NCBI GenBank assembly: GCA_034436375.1
Contig: DAOTVS010000286.1
Span: 1-53,313 of the forward strand
DNA: 53,313 nucleotides
Source: DAOTVS01 sp034436375
GTDB lineage: Bacteria > Chloroflexota > Anaerolineae > SpSt-313
Reading direction: 5' to 3'
Shown: in pieces, positions 38,516 to 47,908 of the stretch
Position numbering within the stretch: the first letter of the stretch is position 1
Layout of the letters: each line of letters begins with the position of its first letter
The notes under the pieces: model-generated
The model's database searches: none
Told to the model about the DNA's origin: nothing
The model's input: only the letters and a program-made list of their open reading frames with translations
Position numbers and translations under genes: made by a program

Positions 38516-41062
38516 ATGCCAATAGCGATGGAAGCCTGGCCCGTCCTCACCCACTATGAGGGCGAATACCTGCGCGAGATCGCCTTTCCCCTGGGCGGCA
38601 TCGGCACGGGCACGGTATGCCTGGGCGGCCGCGCCGAGCTGCGCGATTTCGAGCTCACCAACCGCTACGCCAAAGGTATGAACCCGCCCTACTGCTTCTT
38701 TGCCCTGCGCGCGCAGGCGGAGGGCAGGCCGGCGGTGACGCGCGTGCTGGAAGGTGTGCTGCAGCCACCCTATGGCGGCGCCTTTGGCGTGGCGTCGCCC
38801 CTGGCCGGCCTGCCGCGCATGCGTGAGGTCGCACTGGATGCCTGCTACCCCTTTGCCCGCTACACCCTCGCCGATGCGGCCCTGCCGCTCTCGGTGCGGC
38901 TGGAAGCGTTCAACCCGCTCATTCCGCAGGATGCGGAGCGCTCGGGGCTGCCGGTGGCCGTGCTGCGCTATGTGCTCGTGAACCAGAGCGATTGCCCTGT
39001 TCGCGCCGCCATGGCCGGCAGCCTGTACAACTTTATCGGCGCAGAGGCTGGCCGGGGCGAGCATGCGGCCACCGTGGCGCCGGGCAGCCTGGGCCGGCTC
39101 CTGGGCGGCAATATCAATGAGGTGCGGCGGGGCGAGGGGCTGGTGGGGCTCCTGATGCGCTCCACGAAGGTGCCCGCGCACACGCCTGAGGATGGGACGC
39201 TGGCCCTCACGGTGCTGGCGGATGAGGCAACCTGCCGGCGCACCTGGGGGGCCACGCACTGGAACCGACATATCCTGACCTTCTGGGACGATTTCTCGGA
39301 TGACGGCCGCCTCGACGATCCGGCGGCGGTCGAGCCCAGCCCGGAGGGGCAGGGGCAGATCGGGTCGCTGGCCGTCGAGGTCGAGGTGCCGGCTGGGGGC
39401 GAGCGCGCCGTCACCTTTCTGCTCAGCTGGCACTTTCCGCACCGCACGGCGGCCGGCTGCGGCTGGGAGACGACCGACCCGGCGGGCGGCTGGGTGGGCA
39501 ACTATTATGCCCGCCGCTATACGGACGCCTGGGATGTGGCCGTGCAGACCGCGCCGGAGTTGGAGGCGCTCGAGGCGGGCTCGCTCCGCTTTGCGCGCGC
39601 ATTCGCCGGCAGTACGCTGCCCCAGCCGGTGAAAGAGGCGGCGCTCAATAACCTCTCCACCCTGCGCAGCCAGACCTGCTTCCGTACAGCCGACGGCGGC
39701 TTTTACGGTTTCGAGGGAGGCTGCGACGACCGGGGCTGCTGCTTCGGCTCTTGCACGCACGTGTGGAACTATGAGCAGGCCACGGCATTTCTCTTTCCTG
39801 AGCTGGCGCGCAGCATGCGCGAGAACGAGCTGCAGCAGGGCACGCTGCCGGGCGGCATGAACTGCTTCCGGCTGCGCCTGCCGCCGGGGGGCGAGCCCTG
39901 GCCACACGCTGCCGCCGACGGGCAGATGGGCCTGGTGATGAAATGCTACCGCGATTGGCAGCTCACGGGTGATGACGCCTGGCTGCGCCGAGAGTGGCCG
40001 CTCATCCGCTCGCTTCTGCGCTACGCCTGGCTGCCCGGCGGTTGGGATGCCGACCGCGACGGGGTGATGGAGGGCGTGCAGCACAACACCTACGATGTCG
40101 AGTTCTATGGCCCCAACCCCCTGTGTGGCATCTACTATCTGGGTGCGCTGCGGGCGGGCGAGGAGATGGCGCGGGCGCTGGGCGATGGCGAATTCGCCGC
40201 GCAGTGCGCCGATCTCTTCCGCCGCGGCTCGGCCTGGATCGACGAGCATCTCTTCAACGGCGAGTACTATATCCAGCAGATCCGCACGCCGGCGACCCTG
40301 GAGGAGACCCGGCCCGAGCTGCGCGCGGGCATGGGCGAGACGTCCCTCGCCAACCCCGACTTTCAGCTCGGCAACGGCTGCCTGGTGGATCATCTGGTGG
40401 GGCAGTACCTGGCGCATGTGGCCGGGCTGGGCTACCTGCTGGACCCGGAGCACGTCCGGGTGGCCCTGCGCTCGCTCTTCCGCTACAATTTCAAGACGGA
40501 CCTCTATGAGCACTGGAACAACATGCGCACCTTTGCCCTCGCCGACGAGGCTGCGCTCCTCATCGCGACCTGGCCGCACGGCGACCGGCCGCGCATCCCG
40601 CTGCCCTACTTTGGCGAGGCGATGACCGGGTTCGAGTATCAGGCCGCCGCGCACATGATCTACGAGGGGCTGGTGGAGGAGGGGCTGGCCGTGGCCGCTG
40701 CGGTGCGGGCGCGCTTTGACGGCCGGCGCCGTAACCCGTGGGACGAGCAAGAGTGCGGGCACCACTATGCGCGCGCCATGGCCAGTTGGGCGCTTGTGCC
40801 GGCGCTCTCCGGGTTCCACTACTCCGCCCCCCAGCGGGCGCTTTGGCTGGAGCCCATGTTGGGCGGCGACGATTTCCGCTGCTTCTTTTCTGTGCCCGGC
40901 GCCTGGGGCACGGTGAGTTTGCAGGGCGACGCCGCCCGGGTAGAGGTCCTTTGGGGCCGGCTGGCCCTCGACCGGCTGATCGTAGGCGCTAAGACCTGCC
41001 CCGTCGCTGCCGTCTCGGTCGCTGCGGGCGAGACTGTGGAGGTTCGCCTGAGCCAGCCGTAG
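38516..41062 (+). CDS. GH116-family glycoside hydrolase 1
   Basis: The product is 848 aa: an N-terminal beta-sandwich (about 15-320, with IAFPLGGIGTGTVCLGGRAEL) and a catalytic (alpha/alpha)6 domain (about 360-800). By position, Glu400 in FYGFEGG is the likely nucleophile and Asp527 in HNTYDVEFYGPN the acid/base of GH116 retaining enzymes (beta-glucosidase, beta-xylosidase, glucosylceramidase). The GCCFGSCTHVWNY block marks its subgroup. No signal peptide. ATG 38516 has GGAG upstream; it starts 21 nt after the UroD stop, so the two are cotranscribed. A second copy lies at 44267. Confidence 0.85.
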   Translation: MPIAMEAWPVLTHYEGEYLREIAFPLGGIGTGTVCLGGRAELRDFELTNRYAKGMNPPYCFFALRAQAEGRPAVTRVLEGVLQPPYGGAFGVASPLAGLPRMREVALDACYPFARYTLADAALPLSVRLEAFNPLIPQDAERSGLPVAVLRYVLVNQSDCPVRAAMAGSLYNFIGAEAGRGEHAATVAPGSLGRLLGGNINEVRRGEGLVGLLMRSTKVPAHTPEDGTLALTVLADEATCRRTWGATHWNRHILTFWDDFSDDGRLDDPAAVEPSPEGQGQIGSLAVEVEVPAGGERAVTFLLSWHFPHRTAAGCGWETTDPAGGWVGNYYARRYTDAWDVAVQTAPELEALEAGSLRFARAFAGSTLPQPVKEAALNNLSTLRSQTCFRTADGGFYGFEGGCDDRGCCFGSCTHVWNYEQATAFLFPELARSMRENELQQGTLPGGMNCFRLRLPPGGEPWPHAAADGQMGLVMKCYRDWQLTGDDAWLRREWPLIRSLLRYAWLPGGWDADRDGVMEGVQHNTYDVEFYGPNPLCGIYYLGALRAGEEMARALGDGEFAAQCADLFRRGSAWIDEHLFNGEYYIQQIRTPATLEETRPELRAGMGETSLANPDFQLGNGCLVDHLVGQYLAHVAGLGYLLDPEHVRVALRSLFRYNFKTDLYEHWNNMRTFALADEAALLIATWPHGDRPRIPLPYFGEAMTGFEYQAAAHMIYEGLVEEGLAVAAAVRARFDGRRRNPWDEQECGHHYARAMASWALVPALSGFHYSAPQRALWLEPMLGGDDFRCFFSVPGAWGTVSLQGDAARVEVLWGRLALDRLIVGAKTCPVAAVSVAAGETVEVRLSQP

Positions 41063-41067
41063 CCGGT

Positions 41068-41242
41068 TGCCGGGCGGCTGGAGATGGCCCACCGGAGAGC
41101 CTGGCGCTCTGGCAGGAGCTCAAGCCGGGCTATATCGAGGCGCAGGGGCGCCCGCTGCTGCGGGCGGAGATTGCCCCGCTCTACGGGCACCGTCCAGCCC
41201 GGAAATCTGGTTGTCGCGTCGCCCGAGGAAGCGATCTTTTAG
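41068..41242 (+). pseudogene. N-terminal remnant of an aminotransferase class I/II-like gene
   Basis: One frame reads PESLALWQELKPGYIEAQGR then PLLRAEIAPLYG. At about 41192 a one-base shift continues as TVQPGNLVVASPEEAIF and stop. This order (GYxExxGxPxLRxEIAxLY, then the AxEAIF helix) is found early in PLP-dependent aminotransferases. The lysine domain is absent. The 190-nt gap has no other gene. The assignment rests on motif memory over about 50 residues. Confidence 0.5.
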
Positions 41243-41254
41243 GGAGGAATAGCC

Positions 41255-42286
41255 ATGAAGAGATTTACCCCCGATCCCGATGGTGTTGACCCGAGGCTCA
41301 TCCCGCAGCGCACCCTCTACACGGGCGCGCACATGCCCGCCATTGGCCTGGGCACCTTTGGCTCCGATCATGCTTCGGCAGCCGAGGTCGCCGAGGCGGT
41401 GCAAGGCGCCATCGCCGTCGGCTACCGGCATATCGACTGCGCCGCCGTCTATGGCAATGAGGCCGAGATCGGTGAGGTCTTTCAGTCGCTGTTCGCGCGG
41501 GGCTTGCGCCGCGAGGAGCTATGGGTCACGAGCAAGCTGTGGAACGACAAACACGCCGAAGCAGATGTCATCCCTGCATGCCGGCAGTCACTGGCTGACC
41601 TGCAGCTGGACTATTTGGATCTCTACCTGGTGCACTGGCCCTTCCCCAACACCCATGAGCCGGGCTGCGATGTGAACTCGCGCAGCGCCAACGCCCGGCC
41701 TTATATCCACGAAGAGTTCATGACCACCTGGCGGCAGATGGAGCGACTGGTGCGCCTGGGCCTGGTGAGGCATATCGGCACCTCCAACATGACTATCCCC
41801 AAGCTCAAGCTGCTGCTGCGCGACGCCGAGATCAAGCCGGCTGTCAACGAGATGGAGCTGCACCCCCATTTTCAGCAGCCAGAGCTTTTCCGGTTTGTGC
41901 GCGAGAACGGCATGGAGCCAATCGGCTATAGCCCATTGGGCTCACCCAACCGGCCGGAGCGCGACCGCACGCCCGAGGACACGGTCGATATCGAGGACCC
42001 GGTCATCGTGCGCATCGCCGAGCGGCTGGGCGTGCACCCGGCGGTCGTCTGCATCAAGTGGGCGGTGCAGCGCGGGCAGACGCCCATCCCCATGTCGACC
42101 AAGCGGCGCAACTACCTGGCCAACCTGCGGGGCGTTGCGGGCGAGCCGCTTACTGCGGAAGACATGCAGGCCATCGCCGGCATCGACCGCAACTGTCGCC
42201 TCATCAAGGGGCAGGTGTTCTTGTGGAAAGAGAACCAGAGTTGGGAAGATCTCTGGGACCTCAACGGGGAAATCACCCCGGCATAG
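41255..42286 (+). CDS. Aldo/keto reductase 1
   Basis: The product is 343 aa. The AKR tetrad is visible: Asp/Tyr in YRHIDCAAVYGNEAEIGEVF, Lys in ELWVTSKLW and His in YLVHWPFP. The C-terminal cofactor block is IPMSTKRRNYLANL. It reduces a carbonyl or oxidises a sugar alcohol with NADPH/NADP+. The long opening to residue 20 and the lack of a signal peptide suit a cytosolic enzyme. The ATG follows GGGAGG. The next dehydrogenase starts 10 nt after the stop, so the pair likely act on one substrate series. Confidence 0.9.
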   Translation: MKRFTPDPDGVDPRLIPQRTLYTGAHMPAIGLGTFGSDHASAAEVAEAVQGAIAVGYRHIDCAAVYGNEAEIGEVFQSLFARGLRREELWVTSKLWNDKHAEADVIPACRQSLADLQLDYLDLYLVHWPFPNTHEPGCDVNSRSANARPYIHEEFMTTWRQMERLVRLGLVRHIGTSNMTIPKLKLLLRDAEIKPAVNEMELHPHFQQPELFRFVRENGMEPIGYSPLGSPNRPERDRTPEDTVDIEDPVIVRIAERLGVHPAVVCIKWAVQRGQTPIPMSTKRRNYLANLRGVAGEPLTAEDMQAIAGIDRNCRLIKGQVFLWKENQSWEDLWDLNGEITPA

Positions 42287-42296
42287 GAGGATAGCC

Positions 42297-43334
42297 ATGC
42301 GCGGCGTGCTTTTGCCCGGCGATCGCCGGGTCGAGATCAAAGAGTTCCCGGTGCCGGAGCCGGGCCACGGCCAGGTCCTGATCAAGATGAAGGCCTCGTC
42401 GATCTGCGGCAGCGACATCCGGGCCATCTACCGCGAGCACCTGGGGCATGGCCCAGAGGCCTACCAGAACGTGATCGCGGGCCACGAGCCCTGTGGGCAG
42501 ATCGTCAAGGTCGGGCCAGGCTGCAAGCGCTTTAAAGAAGGCGACCGGGTCATCATCTACCACATCAGCGGCTGCGGCGTCTGCTGGGACTGCCGGCAGG
42601 GCTACATGATCAGCTGCACTTCACCCCTGCGCGCGGCCTACGGCTGGCAGCGCGACGGCGGCCATGCCGACTATATGCTGGCCGAGGAGAATACCTGCGT
42701 CGCCCTGCCGGATAGCCTGAGCTATGTGGACGGTGCCCTGGTGGCCTGCGGTTTCGGCACGGTCTACGAGGCCCTGAGCCGGGTGCAGGTTTCGGGCCGG
42801 GACCGGGTGCTCATCACAGGCATGGGCCCGGTGGGCATGGCGGCTGGCCTGGTGGCCAAGGCGATGGGCGCCTATCACGTCATCGGCGTGGATGTGGCCC
42901 AGCCTCGCCTGGAGGTGGCCCGGAAGGTCGGCGCGGTGGACGAGATTGTGCCGGCCGGTGAAGGGGCCCGGCAGCGCATCGCCGAACTGACCGGGGGCCT
43001 CGGCTGCGAGGTGTCGATCGACTGCTCCGGCTCCCCGGCAGGCCGCCTGACCGCTCTGCAGGGAACCCGGCGTTGGGGCCGCTGCGCCATGGTCGGTGAG
43101 GGCAACCGGGTGGATTTCGACGTTAGCCAGACGATCATCCACAACCAGATCAGCGTCTATGGTTCGTGGGTAACCAGCCTGGGCCACATGGAGGACCTGG
43201 TGGAGCGGCTGGTCGCGTGGCAGCTCAAGCCCGAGGTCATCGTCACCCACCGCTTCTCGCTGGACGAGGCCGCAGAGGCCTACCGCGTCGCCGATGAGGG
43301 CCAGAGCGGCAAAGTCTGTATCGTGATGGACTAA
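42297..43334 (+). CDS. Zinc-dependent dehydrogenase (MDR) 2
   Basis: The product is 345 aa. The catalytic zinc site is KASSICGSDIRAIY with GHEPCGQIVKVG. The structural zinc loop is GCGVCWDCRQGYMISC. The Rossmann motif is LITGMGPVGMAAGLVAKAMG. It is typical of threonine/sorbitol-type dehydrogenases acting on sugars or polyols. ATG 42297 has AGGAGG upstream. The reading frame is open far upstream, across the aldo/keto reductase gene, but that part has no MDR character and is a shadow. It is coupled to the preceding reductase. Confidence 0.9.
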   Translation: MRGVLLPGDRRVEIKEFPVPEPGHGQVLIKMKASSICGSDIRAIYREHLGHGPEAYQNVIAGHEPCGQIVKVGPGCKRFKEGDRVIIYHISGCGVCWDCRQGYMISCTSPLRAAYGWQRDGGHADYMLAEENTCVALPDSLSYVDGALVACGFGTVYEALSRVQVSGRDRVLITGMGPVGMAAGLVAKAMGAYHVIGVDVAQPRLEVARKVGAVDEIVPAGEGARQRIAELTGGLGCEVSIDCSGSPAGRLTALQGTRRWGRCAMVGEGNRVDFDVSQTIIHNQISVYGSWVTSLGHMEDLVERLVAWQLKPEVIVTHRFSLDEAAEAYRVADEGQSGKVCIVMD

Positions 43335-43370
43335 TCCCCGGTCATCTCGGGTCCGTGTTTCTGTGTAAAG

Positions 43371-43426
43371 CCAGAATACCGACAAGTCATCGCCGGTGCG
43401 CCGGCGATGACTTGTCGGTATTCTGG
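43371..43426. other. Perfect 26-bp hairpin
   Basis: CCAGAATACCGACAAGTCAT + CGCCGG and its exact inverse flank a 4-nt loop. It sits between the dehydrogenase stop and the antitoxin gene. It could terminate the sugar operon, or be a trace of a mobile hairpin. No U-tract. Confidence 0.85.
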
Positions 43427-43487
43427 AGGACAATCTTGCGGCGGCAGATGCTGACCACGGGGCATATCTCCGAATCATCTATGCAGA

Positions 43488-43790
43488 TTGCGCTATTCGC
43501 GGCAGCAAGGCTTGATACGGGGAGCCGCGTTTGGTGTGCGGGACCTCAAGGCTCGCCTGAGCGAGTATCTGAGGCTGGTCAAAGCTGGGCAGACGGTGGT
43601 GATCACCGAGCATGGCCAGGAGATCGGGCGCATCGTCCCGGTCGCGCAGCCGCTGGAAGCCAGGCTGCAGGCGATGGTGGAGGCAGGGTTGGCAGCCTGG
43701 AGCGGCAGGAAGCCGGAACGTTCCGAGCCTGTGGCGAGTGTGCACGACAACCGCACGGTGGCTGATCTCCTGATCGAGGATCGAGAATGA
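43488..43790 (+). CDS. Phd/YefM-type antitoxin
   Basis: The product is up to 100 aa. The core FGVRDLKARLSEYLRLVKAGQTVVITEHGQEIGRIVP is the DNA-binding N-terminal domain of the Phd/YefM superfamily. The C-terminal tail (PVASVHDNRTVADLLIEDRE) would wrap the toxin. The start is uncertain: TTG 43488, TTG 43512 and GTG 43536 are all possible and none has a strong ribosome site. The stop overlaps the PIN toxin start (ATGA). Such proteins repress their own promoter. Confidence 0.85.
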   Translation: MRYSRQQGLIRGAAFGVRDLKARLSEYLRLVKAGQTVVITEHGQEIGRIVPVAQPLEARLQAMVEAGLAAWSGRKPERSEPVASVHDNRTVADLLIEDRE

Positions 43791-44224
43791 TCCTCTACCT
43801 GGATGCCAGCGCCCTGGTCAAACGCTACGTCAGAGAGGCGGGTTCGGCGCAGGTCAACGATCTCACTGCCGGCGCCCAGTTGGTTGGGACGGCTGTGATT
43901 ACCCGGGCGGAGGTGGCTGCGGCGCTGGCTAAGGCGGCCCGGATAGGGCTGGTTGATCGCGAGGATGCCCGCCTGGCGCTGGACCTGTTTCGCCGGCAGT
44001 GGGCCGATTTCGTGCGCCTGCAACTCGGCGAGGCTACCCTGGCTCTGGCCGATGCCCTGGCCTGGGAGCATGGGCTGCGGGGCTATGATGCCGTGCACCT
44101 GACGACTGCAGCTTTTTGGCAGCAGACGATGGGTGAGACGGTTACTTTGGCCACTTTCGACCGCCAATTATGGCAGGCTGCGCAGGCAGCGGGTATGGCT
44201 GTCTGGCCGGCGAATCACGCATAG
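43787..44224 (+). CDS. vapC: PIN-domain toxin (VapC-type)
   Basis: The product is 145 aa. Acidic active-site residues are Asp6 (LYLDASALVKRY), Glu near 42 (TRAEVAAAL), Asp near 100 (GYDAVHL) and a final Asp (LATFDRQL). VapC toxins are Mg-dependent ribonucleases held inactive by the antitoxin. It overlaps the antitoxin by 4 nt. The pair sits inside the glycoside island and is only 42 nt before the second GH116 gene, which suggests insertion of a toxin-antitoxin module. Confidence 0.9.
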   Translation: MILYLDASALVKRYVREAGSAQVNDLTAGAQLVGTAVITRAEVAAALAKAARIGLVDREDARLALDLFRRQWADFVRLQLGEATLALADALAWEHGLRGYDAVHLTTAAFWQQTMGETVTLATFDRQLWQAAQAAGMAVWPANHA

Positions 44225-44266
44225 CCGGCCCGCCGGCACAGGGGCGTGTTGGGCAGAGGAGGACTC

Positions 44267-46753
44267 TTGGGCACCATCCCCTACAGCGACGAGGAGCTCT
44301 TTGCCGTCGGTCCGCAAAAGACGCTGACCGGCCCTTACCTCAACGAGGTGGCTTTCCCCCTGGGCGGCATCGGCACGGGGTGCATCTCGCTCTCCGGCCG
44401 TGGGGCGCTGGTGGATTGGGAGATCTTTAACCGGCCCAACAAGGGCTACCGGCCCGACTATTCCTTCTTTATGCTCTATGCGCGGGCCGCCGGGGCCGAG
44501 CCCGCCTTGCGCGTGCTGGAGGGGCGCCTGCAGCCACCCTATCAAGGCTGGGCGCATGGGGAGCAGCGGTTCAGGGGGGTCGGCTTTGGGCCGGCGTATC
44601 AATTCGGCTCGGGCCTGGCGCACATGGCCGAGTGCGCCTTTACGGGCAGCTTTCCCCTCTGCCGGCTCGATTTCGCCGACCCGCATGTGCCGGTGCGCGT
44701 CTCGACCGAGGCGTGGAGCCCCTTCATTCCCCTCAACGATCGCGAGTCGTCCCTGCCGGCGGCGATCTTTGACATCACCCTCACCAATGTCACCGACCGG
44801 CCGGTGCGCGCGACGGTCTCGCTGGGCCTGCAGAATATCCTGGGCTGGCCGGAGTTGGGCCGCAGCCGCAACACCTGGGTGGAGGGCGAGGATTGCCGCG
44901 GCGTCGTCATGACGACCGAGAAGCACGCTCCCTCCTCGCCCCGCTATGGTACGCTCGCCCTGCTCACGCCGGATGCGGACGTGACCTATCAGCTGCGCTT
45001 TAGCTCGACGCAGTGGTTCGAGGCGGCGGAGAGCCTGGTGGACGAGTTCGGCCAGACGGGCGAGTTCGCAGGCCCGCGCGACGAGCGCGTGAGTGAAGAT
45101 GGCCAGGGCGACGTGGCACAACTGGGGCTGCGGGCAGCGCTTGGGCCTGGCGAGAGCACCCGGCGCACCTTTGTCCTGGCCTGGCTCATGCCTAACTTTG
45201 AAAAGTATTGGGGCGCCGGCAGCGGGCCGGCCCCGTCCTGGCCTACCTGGCATGGGCGGCAGTGGGCGAGCGCCGAGGCTGTGGCCCGTTATGTGATCGA
45301 GCATCGCGCCCGCCTCCGCCGTGAGACACGCCTGTTCGCCGACGCCTTCTTTTCCTCCACGCTCCCTACCTATGTGCTAGAGGCGGTGTCGAGCCAGATG
45401 TCGATCCTGCGCACGCCCACGGTCACGCGCTTGCCCGACGGCACCCTCTACGGCTTTGAGGGCTGCCACGTGGCCGAGGGCTGCTGCGAGGGCAGTTGCA
45501 CCCACGTCTGGAGCTATGCACAGACAGTCGCCTACCTCTTCCCGCAGCTCGAGCGTAGCATGCGTGAGGCCGATTTCGCCGTGAACCTGCGAGCCAGCGA
45601 TGGCCACATGCAGTTCCGCACGGCCCTGCCCCCGGGCTCGCCCGCCGATCACACCTTCCGTGCCGCGGCCGACGGGCAGATGGGCAACGTCCTGCGCACC
45701 TATCGCGAATGGCAGCTCTCGGGTGACGACGACTGGCTGAAAAAGCTCTGGCCCGCCGTGAAAAAGGCGCTGGAGTATGCCTGGGTGGAGTGGGACGCGG
45801 ACCGCGACGGTCTGCTGGAGGGCGCACATCACAATACCCTCGACATCGAGTTTCACGGCCCCGAGACGATGTGCGGCAGCATGTACCTGGCGGCGCTGCG
45901 GGCGGGAGAGGAGATGGCCCGCTACCTCGGCGACACGGCCGCGGCCGATGAGTACCGGCGGGTGTTCGAATCGGGCCGGCGGCTGAGCGACGAGATCCTC
46001 TTCAACGGTGAGTACTATGAGCAGCGTGTGACGCCGGGCGACGACGCGCCCTACCAGTTCGGGCCCGGTTGCCTCTGCGACCAGCTGCTGGGGCAGTGGC
46101 ACGCGCGGCTCTATGGCCTGGGCGACCTGTACGACCCGGTGCACATCCGCAAGGCGCTGAGCAGCGTCTTCCGGTACAACTTTTGCGACAATTTCTATGA
46201 GCATCAGAACCCGCACCGGGTGTATGCCCTCAATGATGACAGGGGGCTCCTCATCTGTACCTGGCCGCGGGGCGGCAGGCCGAAGCGGAGCCTGCCCTAT
46301 GCCTTCGAGTGCCAGATCGGTTATGAGATCTCTGTGGGCGCGCACCTGATCTACGAGGGCTTTTTGCGCGAGGGCCTGGCGATCATCAAAGCCGTCCGCG
46401 ACCGGCACGATGGGCTTAAGCGGAACCCCTATAACGAGTTTGAGTGCGGCAGTCACTATGCCCGTTCGCTGGCCAACTATTCCTACCTCCTTGCGCTCTC
46501 CGGTTTCCGCTACTCGGCGCCGCAGCGGACGCTCTGGCTGGCCCCGGTCTTCAGCCGCCGCGATTTCCGCTGCTTCTTCTCTGTCGAGGGGGCCTGGGGC
46601 GTTATCAGCCGGCAGGAGACGGAGGAGGGCACCCATGCTACGGTGGAGGTGTTGGGCGGCCGCCTGCGGCTGGAGCGGGTCATCCTCTGCGGGCAGGTCT
46701 GCCCCGTGGGACAGCGAGAGCTGGCGGCCGGCGAGTGGCTGGAGTTGCCTTGA
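44267..46753 (+). CDS. GH116-family glycoside hydrolase 2
   Basis: The product is 828 aa, with the same architecture as the copy at 38516. Candidate nucleophile Glu398 (LYGFEGC) and acid/base Asp526 (HNTLDIEFHGPE) sit at equivalent positions. The GCCEGSCTHVWSY block is shared. Sequence differs enough to expect a different substrate. TTG 44267 is taken because AGAGGAGG precedes it at the right distance; the in-frame GTG at 44246 has no such site. Follows the toxin gene. Cytoplasmic by lack of a signal peptide. Confidence 0.85.
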   Translation: MGTIPYSDEELFAVGPQKTLTGPYLNEVAFPLGGIGTGCISLSGRGALVDWEIFNRPNKGYRPDYSFFMLYARAAGAEPALRVLEGRLQPPYQGWAHGEQRFRGVGFGPAYQFGSGLAHMAECAFTGSFPLCRLDFADPHVPVRVSTEAWSPFIPLNDRESSLPAAIFDITLTNVTDRPVRATVSLGLQNILGWPELGRSRNTWVEGEDCRGVVMTTEKHAPSSPRYGTLALLTPDADVTYQLRFSSTQWFEAAESLVDEFGQTGEFAGPRDERVSEDGQGDVAQLGLRAALGPGESTRRTFVLAWLMPNFEKYWGAGSGPAPSWPTWHGRQWASAEAVARYVIEHRARLRRETRLFADAFFSSTLPTYVLEAVSSQMSILRTPTVTRLPDGTLYGFEGCHVAEGCCEGSCTHVWSYAQTVAYLFPQLERSMREADFAVNLRASDGHMQFRTALPPGSPADHTFRAAADGQMGNVLRTYREWQLSGDDDWLKKLWPAVKKALEYAWVEWDADRDGLLEGAHHNTLDIEFHGPETMCGSMYLAALRAGEEMARYLGDTAAADEYRRVFESGRRLSDEILFNGEYYEQRVTPGDDAPYQFGPGCLCDQLLGQWHARLYGLGDLYDPVHIRKALSSVFRYNFCDNFYEHQNPHRVYALNDDRGLLICTWPRGGRPKRSLPYAFECQIGYEISVGAHLIYEGFLREGLAIIKAVRDRHDGLKRNPYNEFECGSHYARSLANYSYLLALSGFRYSAPQRTLWLAPVFSRRDFRCFFSVEGAWGVISRQETEEGTHATVEVLGGRLRLERVILCGQVCPVGQRELAAGEWLELP

Positions 46754-46760
46754 CAGCCTT

Positions 46761-46793
46761 GACCTCCCGGAGGTCCCGAACCTCCGGGAGGTC
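46761..46793. other. 14-bp hairpin after GH116 copy 2
   Basis: GACCTCCCGGAGGT and its exact inverse flank a 5-nt loop, 8 nt after the stop codon. It may end transcription; no clear U-tract. Confidence 0.75.
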
Positions 46794-46869
46794 CTCGATC
46801 ACGGTGTTTGTGCCTGCATGTATTTGTAGTAGTATAGGAAAAACGAGTCCTCAGGAGGTTATTCTGGCT

Positions 46870-47901
46870 ATGCGAGCAATGTTCCTGCATGGGCCGAAGG
46901 ATCTGCGCCTGGGCGAGATGCCCAAACCGGTCCCCGGCCCCGGTGAAGCCTTGGTGCGGGTCAAGACCGTGGGCATCTGCGGCTCGGACCAGCACAATTA
47001 CCTGTTCGGCGAGATCGGGGGCGTTTTCCTCAAGGAGCCCCTGGTGATCGGCCACGAAGTGAGCGGGGTGGTGGAGGCCCTGGGCCCGGGGGTAGAGGGG
47101 CCGGCTGTAGGCACGCCTGTGGCTGTGGATCCCAGCATCTCCTGCGGCCACTGCCAGTATTGCCTGGAGGGCTACCCCAACCTCTGCCCCCAGAACCGCT
47201 TCTTCGGCGGGCCACCCGTCCATGGCGGCCTGTGCGAGTATCTGACGCACCCAGCCGAGCTCCTCTTCCCGCTGCCCGCGGGGATGAGCTATGACGAGGG
47301 GGCGCTGTTGGAGCCCATGGGCGTTGCCCTCTATGTGGCCGGCCTGGCCGATGTGCGCCTGGGCGACCGGGTAGCCGTCCTTGGCTGTGGGCCGATTGGC
47401 CTCATGACCATCCAGATGTTGCGCCTTTCCGGCGCTGTGGAGATTTTGGCTACTGATGTGGTGCCGGACCGCTTGCAGGCGGCGCAGCGGCTGGGCGCTG
47501 ACTGGGTCTGCCATGCCGGCGAGCAGGATGCCGTGCGCGCCATCAAGGAGCATACCGGGGGCCGTGGCGTGGATGTGGTCATCGAGGCGGCGGGGGTGCT
47601 GGAGACGGTGCCCCAGGCCGTCGAGGCCGTGCGGCCGGGCGGTACGGTGGTTATCGTCGGCATCCCACCCGAGGACCGCATCTCTTTTGTCGTATCAACG
47701 GCCCGGCGCAAGGGGCTGACGATCAAGTTCGACCGGCGCATGGCCCACACTTACCCGCGCTCCATCGACCTGGTCGCCAGCGGCCGGGTGAATATCCGTC
47801 CCCTTGCTACCCATCACTTTCCCCTGGAGCGGACGGCGGAGGCCATCGAGCTGGTGTTGGCGCGCAGGGATGGCGTGCTCAAAGCGATGATTGAGGTCTA
47901 G
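46870..47901 (+). CDS. Zinc-dependent dehydrogenase (MDR) 3
   Basis: The product is 343 aa. Zinc sites: VKTVGICGSDQHNYLFGEIGG with GHEVSGVVEALG, and the structural loop CGHCQYCLEGYPNLC. The Rossmann motif is AVLGCGPIGLMTIQML. This resembles sorbitol or L-idonate dehydrogenases. ATG 46870 (MRAMFLHG) has AGGAGG about 10 nt upstream; the frame is open further upstream within the GH116 gene but has no family similarity there. The gene begins a three-gene set with an isomerase and a carbon-nitrogen hydrolase. Confidence 0.9.
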   Translation: MRAMFLHGPKDLRLGEMPKPVPGPGEALVRVKTVGICGSDQHNYLFGEIGGVFLKEPLVIGHEVSGVVEALGPGVEGPAVGTPVAVDPSISCGHCQYCLEGYPNLCPQNRFFGGPPVHGGLCEYLTHPAELLFPLPAGMSYDEGALLEPMGVALYVAGLADVRLGDRVAVLGCGPIGLMTIQMLRLSGAVEILATDVVPDRLQAAQRLGADWVCHAGEQDAVRAIKEHTGGRGVDVVIEAAGVLETVPQAVEAVRPGGTVVIVGIPPEDRISFVVSTARRKGLTIKFDRRMAHTYPRSIDLVASGRVNIRPLATHHFPLERTAEAIELVLARRDGVLKAMIEV

Positions 47902-47908
47902 CCTTTAT

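Noticed and set aside
38471..41092. 870-codon open frame antisense to GH116 copy 1
   Set aside because: The plus-strand frame carries clear GH116 motifs; the antisense frame has low-complexity composition and no start signal.
41895..42296. N-terminal extension of dehydrogenase 2 across the aldo/keto reductase gene
   Set aside because: The extension has no MDR features, and a proper ribosome site and ATG occur at 42297.
46444..46869. N-terminal extension of dehydrogenase 3 into GH116 copy 2
   Set aside because: It is an out-of-frame reading of GH116; the native start is ATG 46870.
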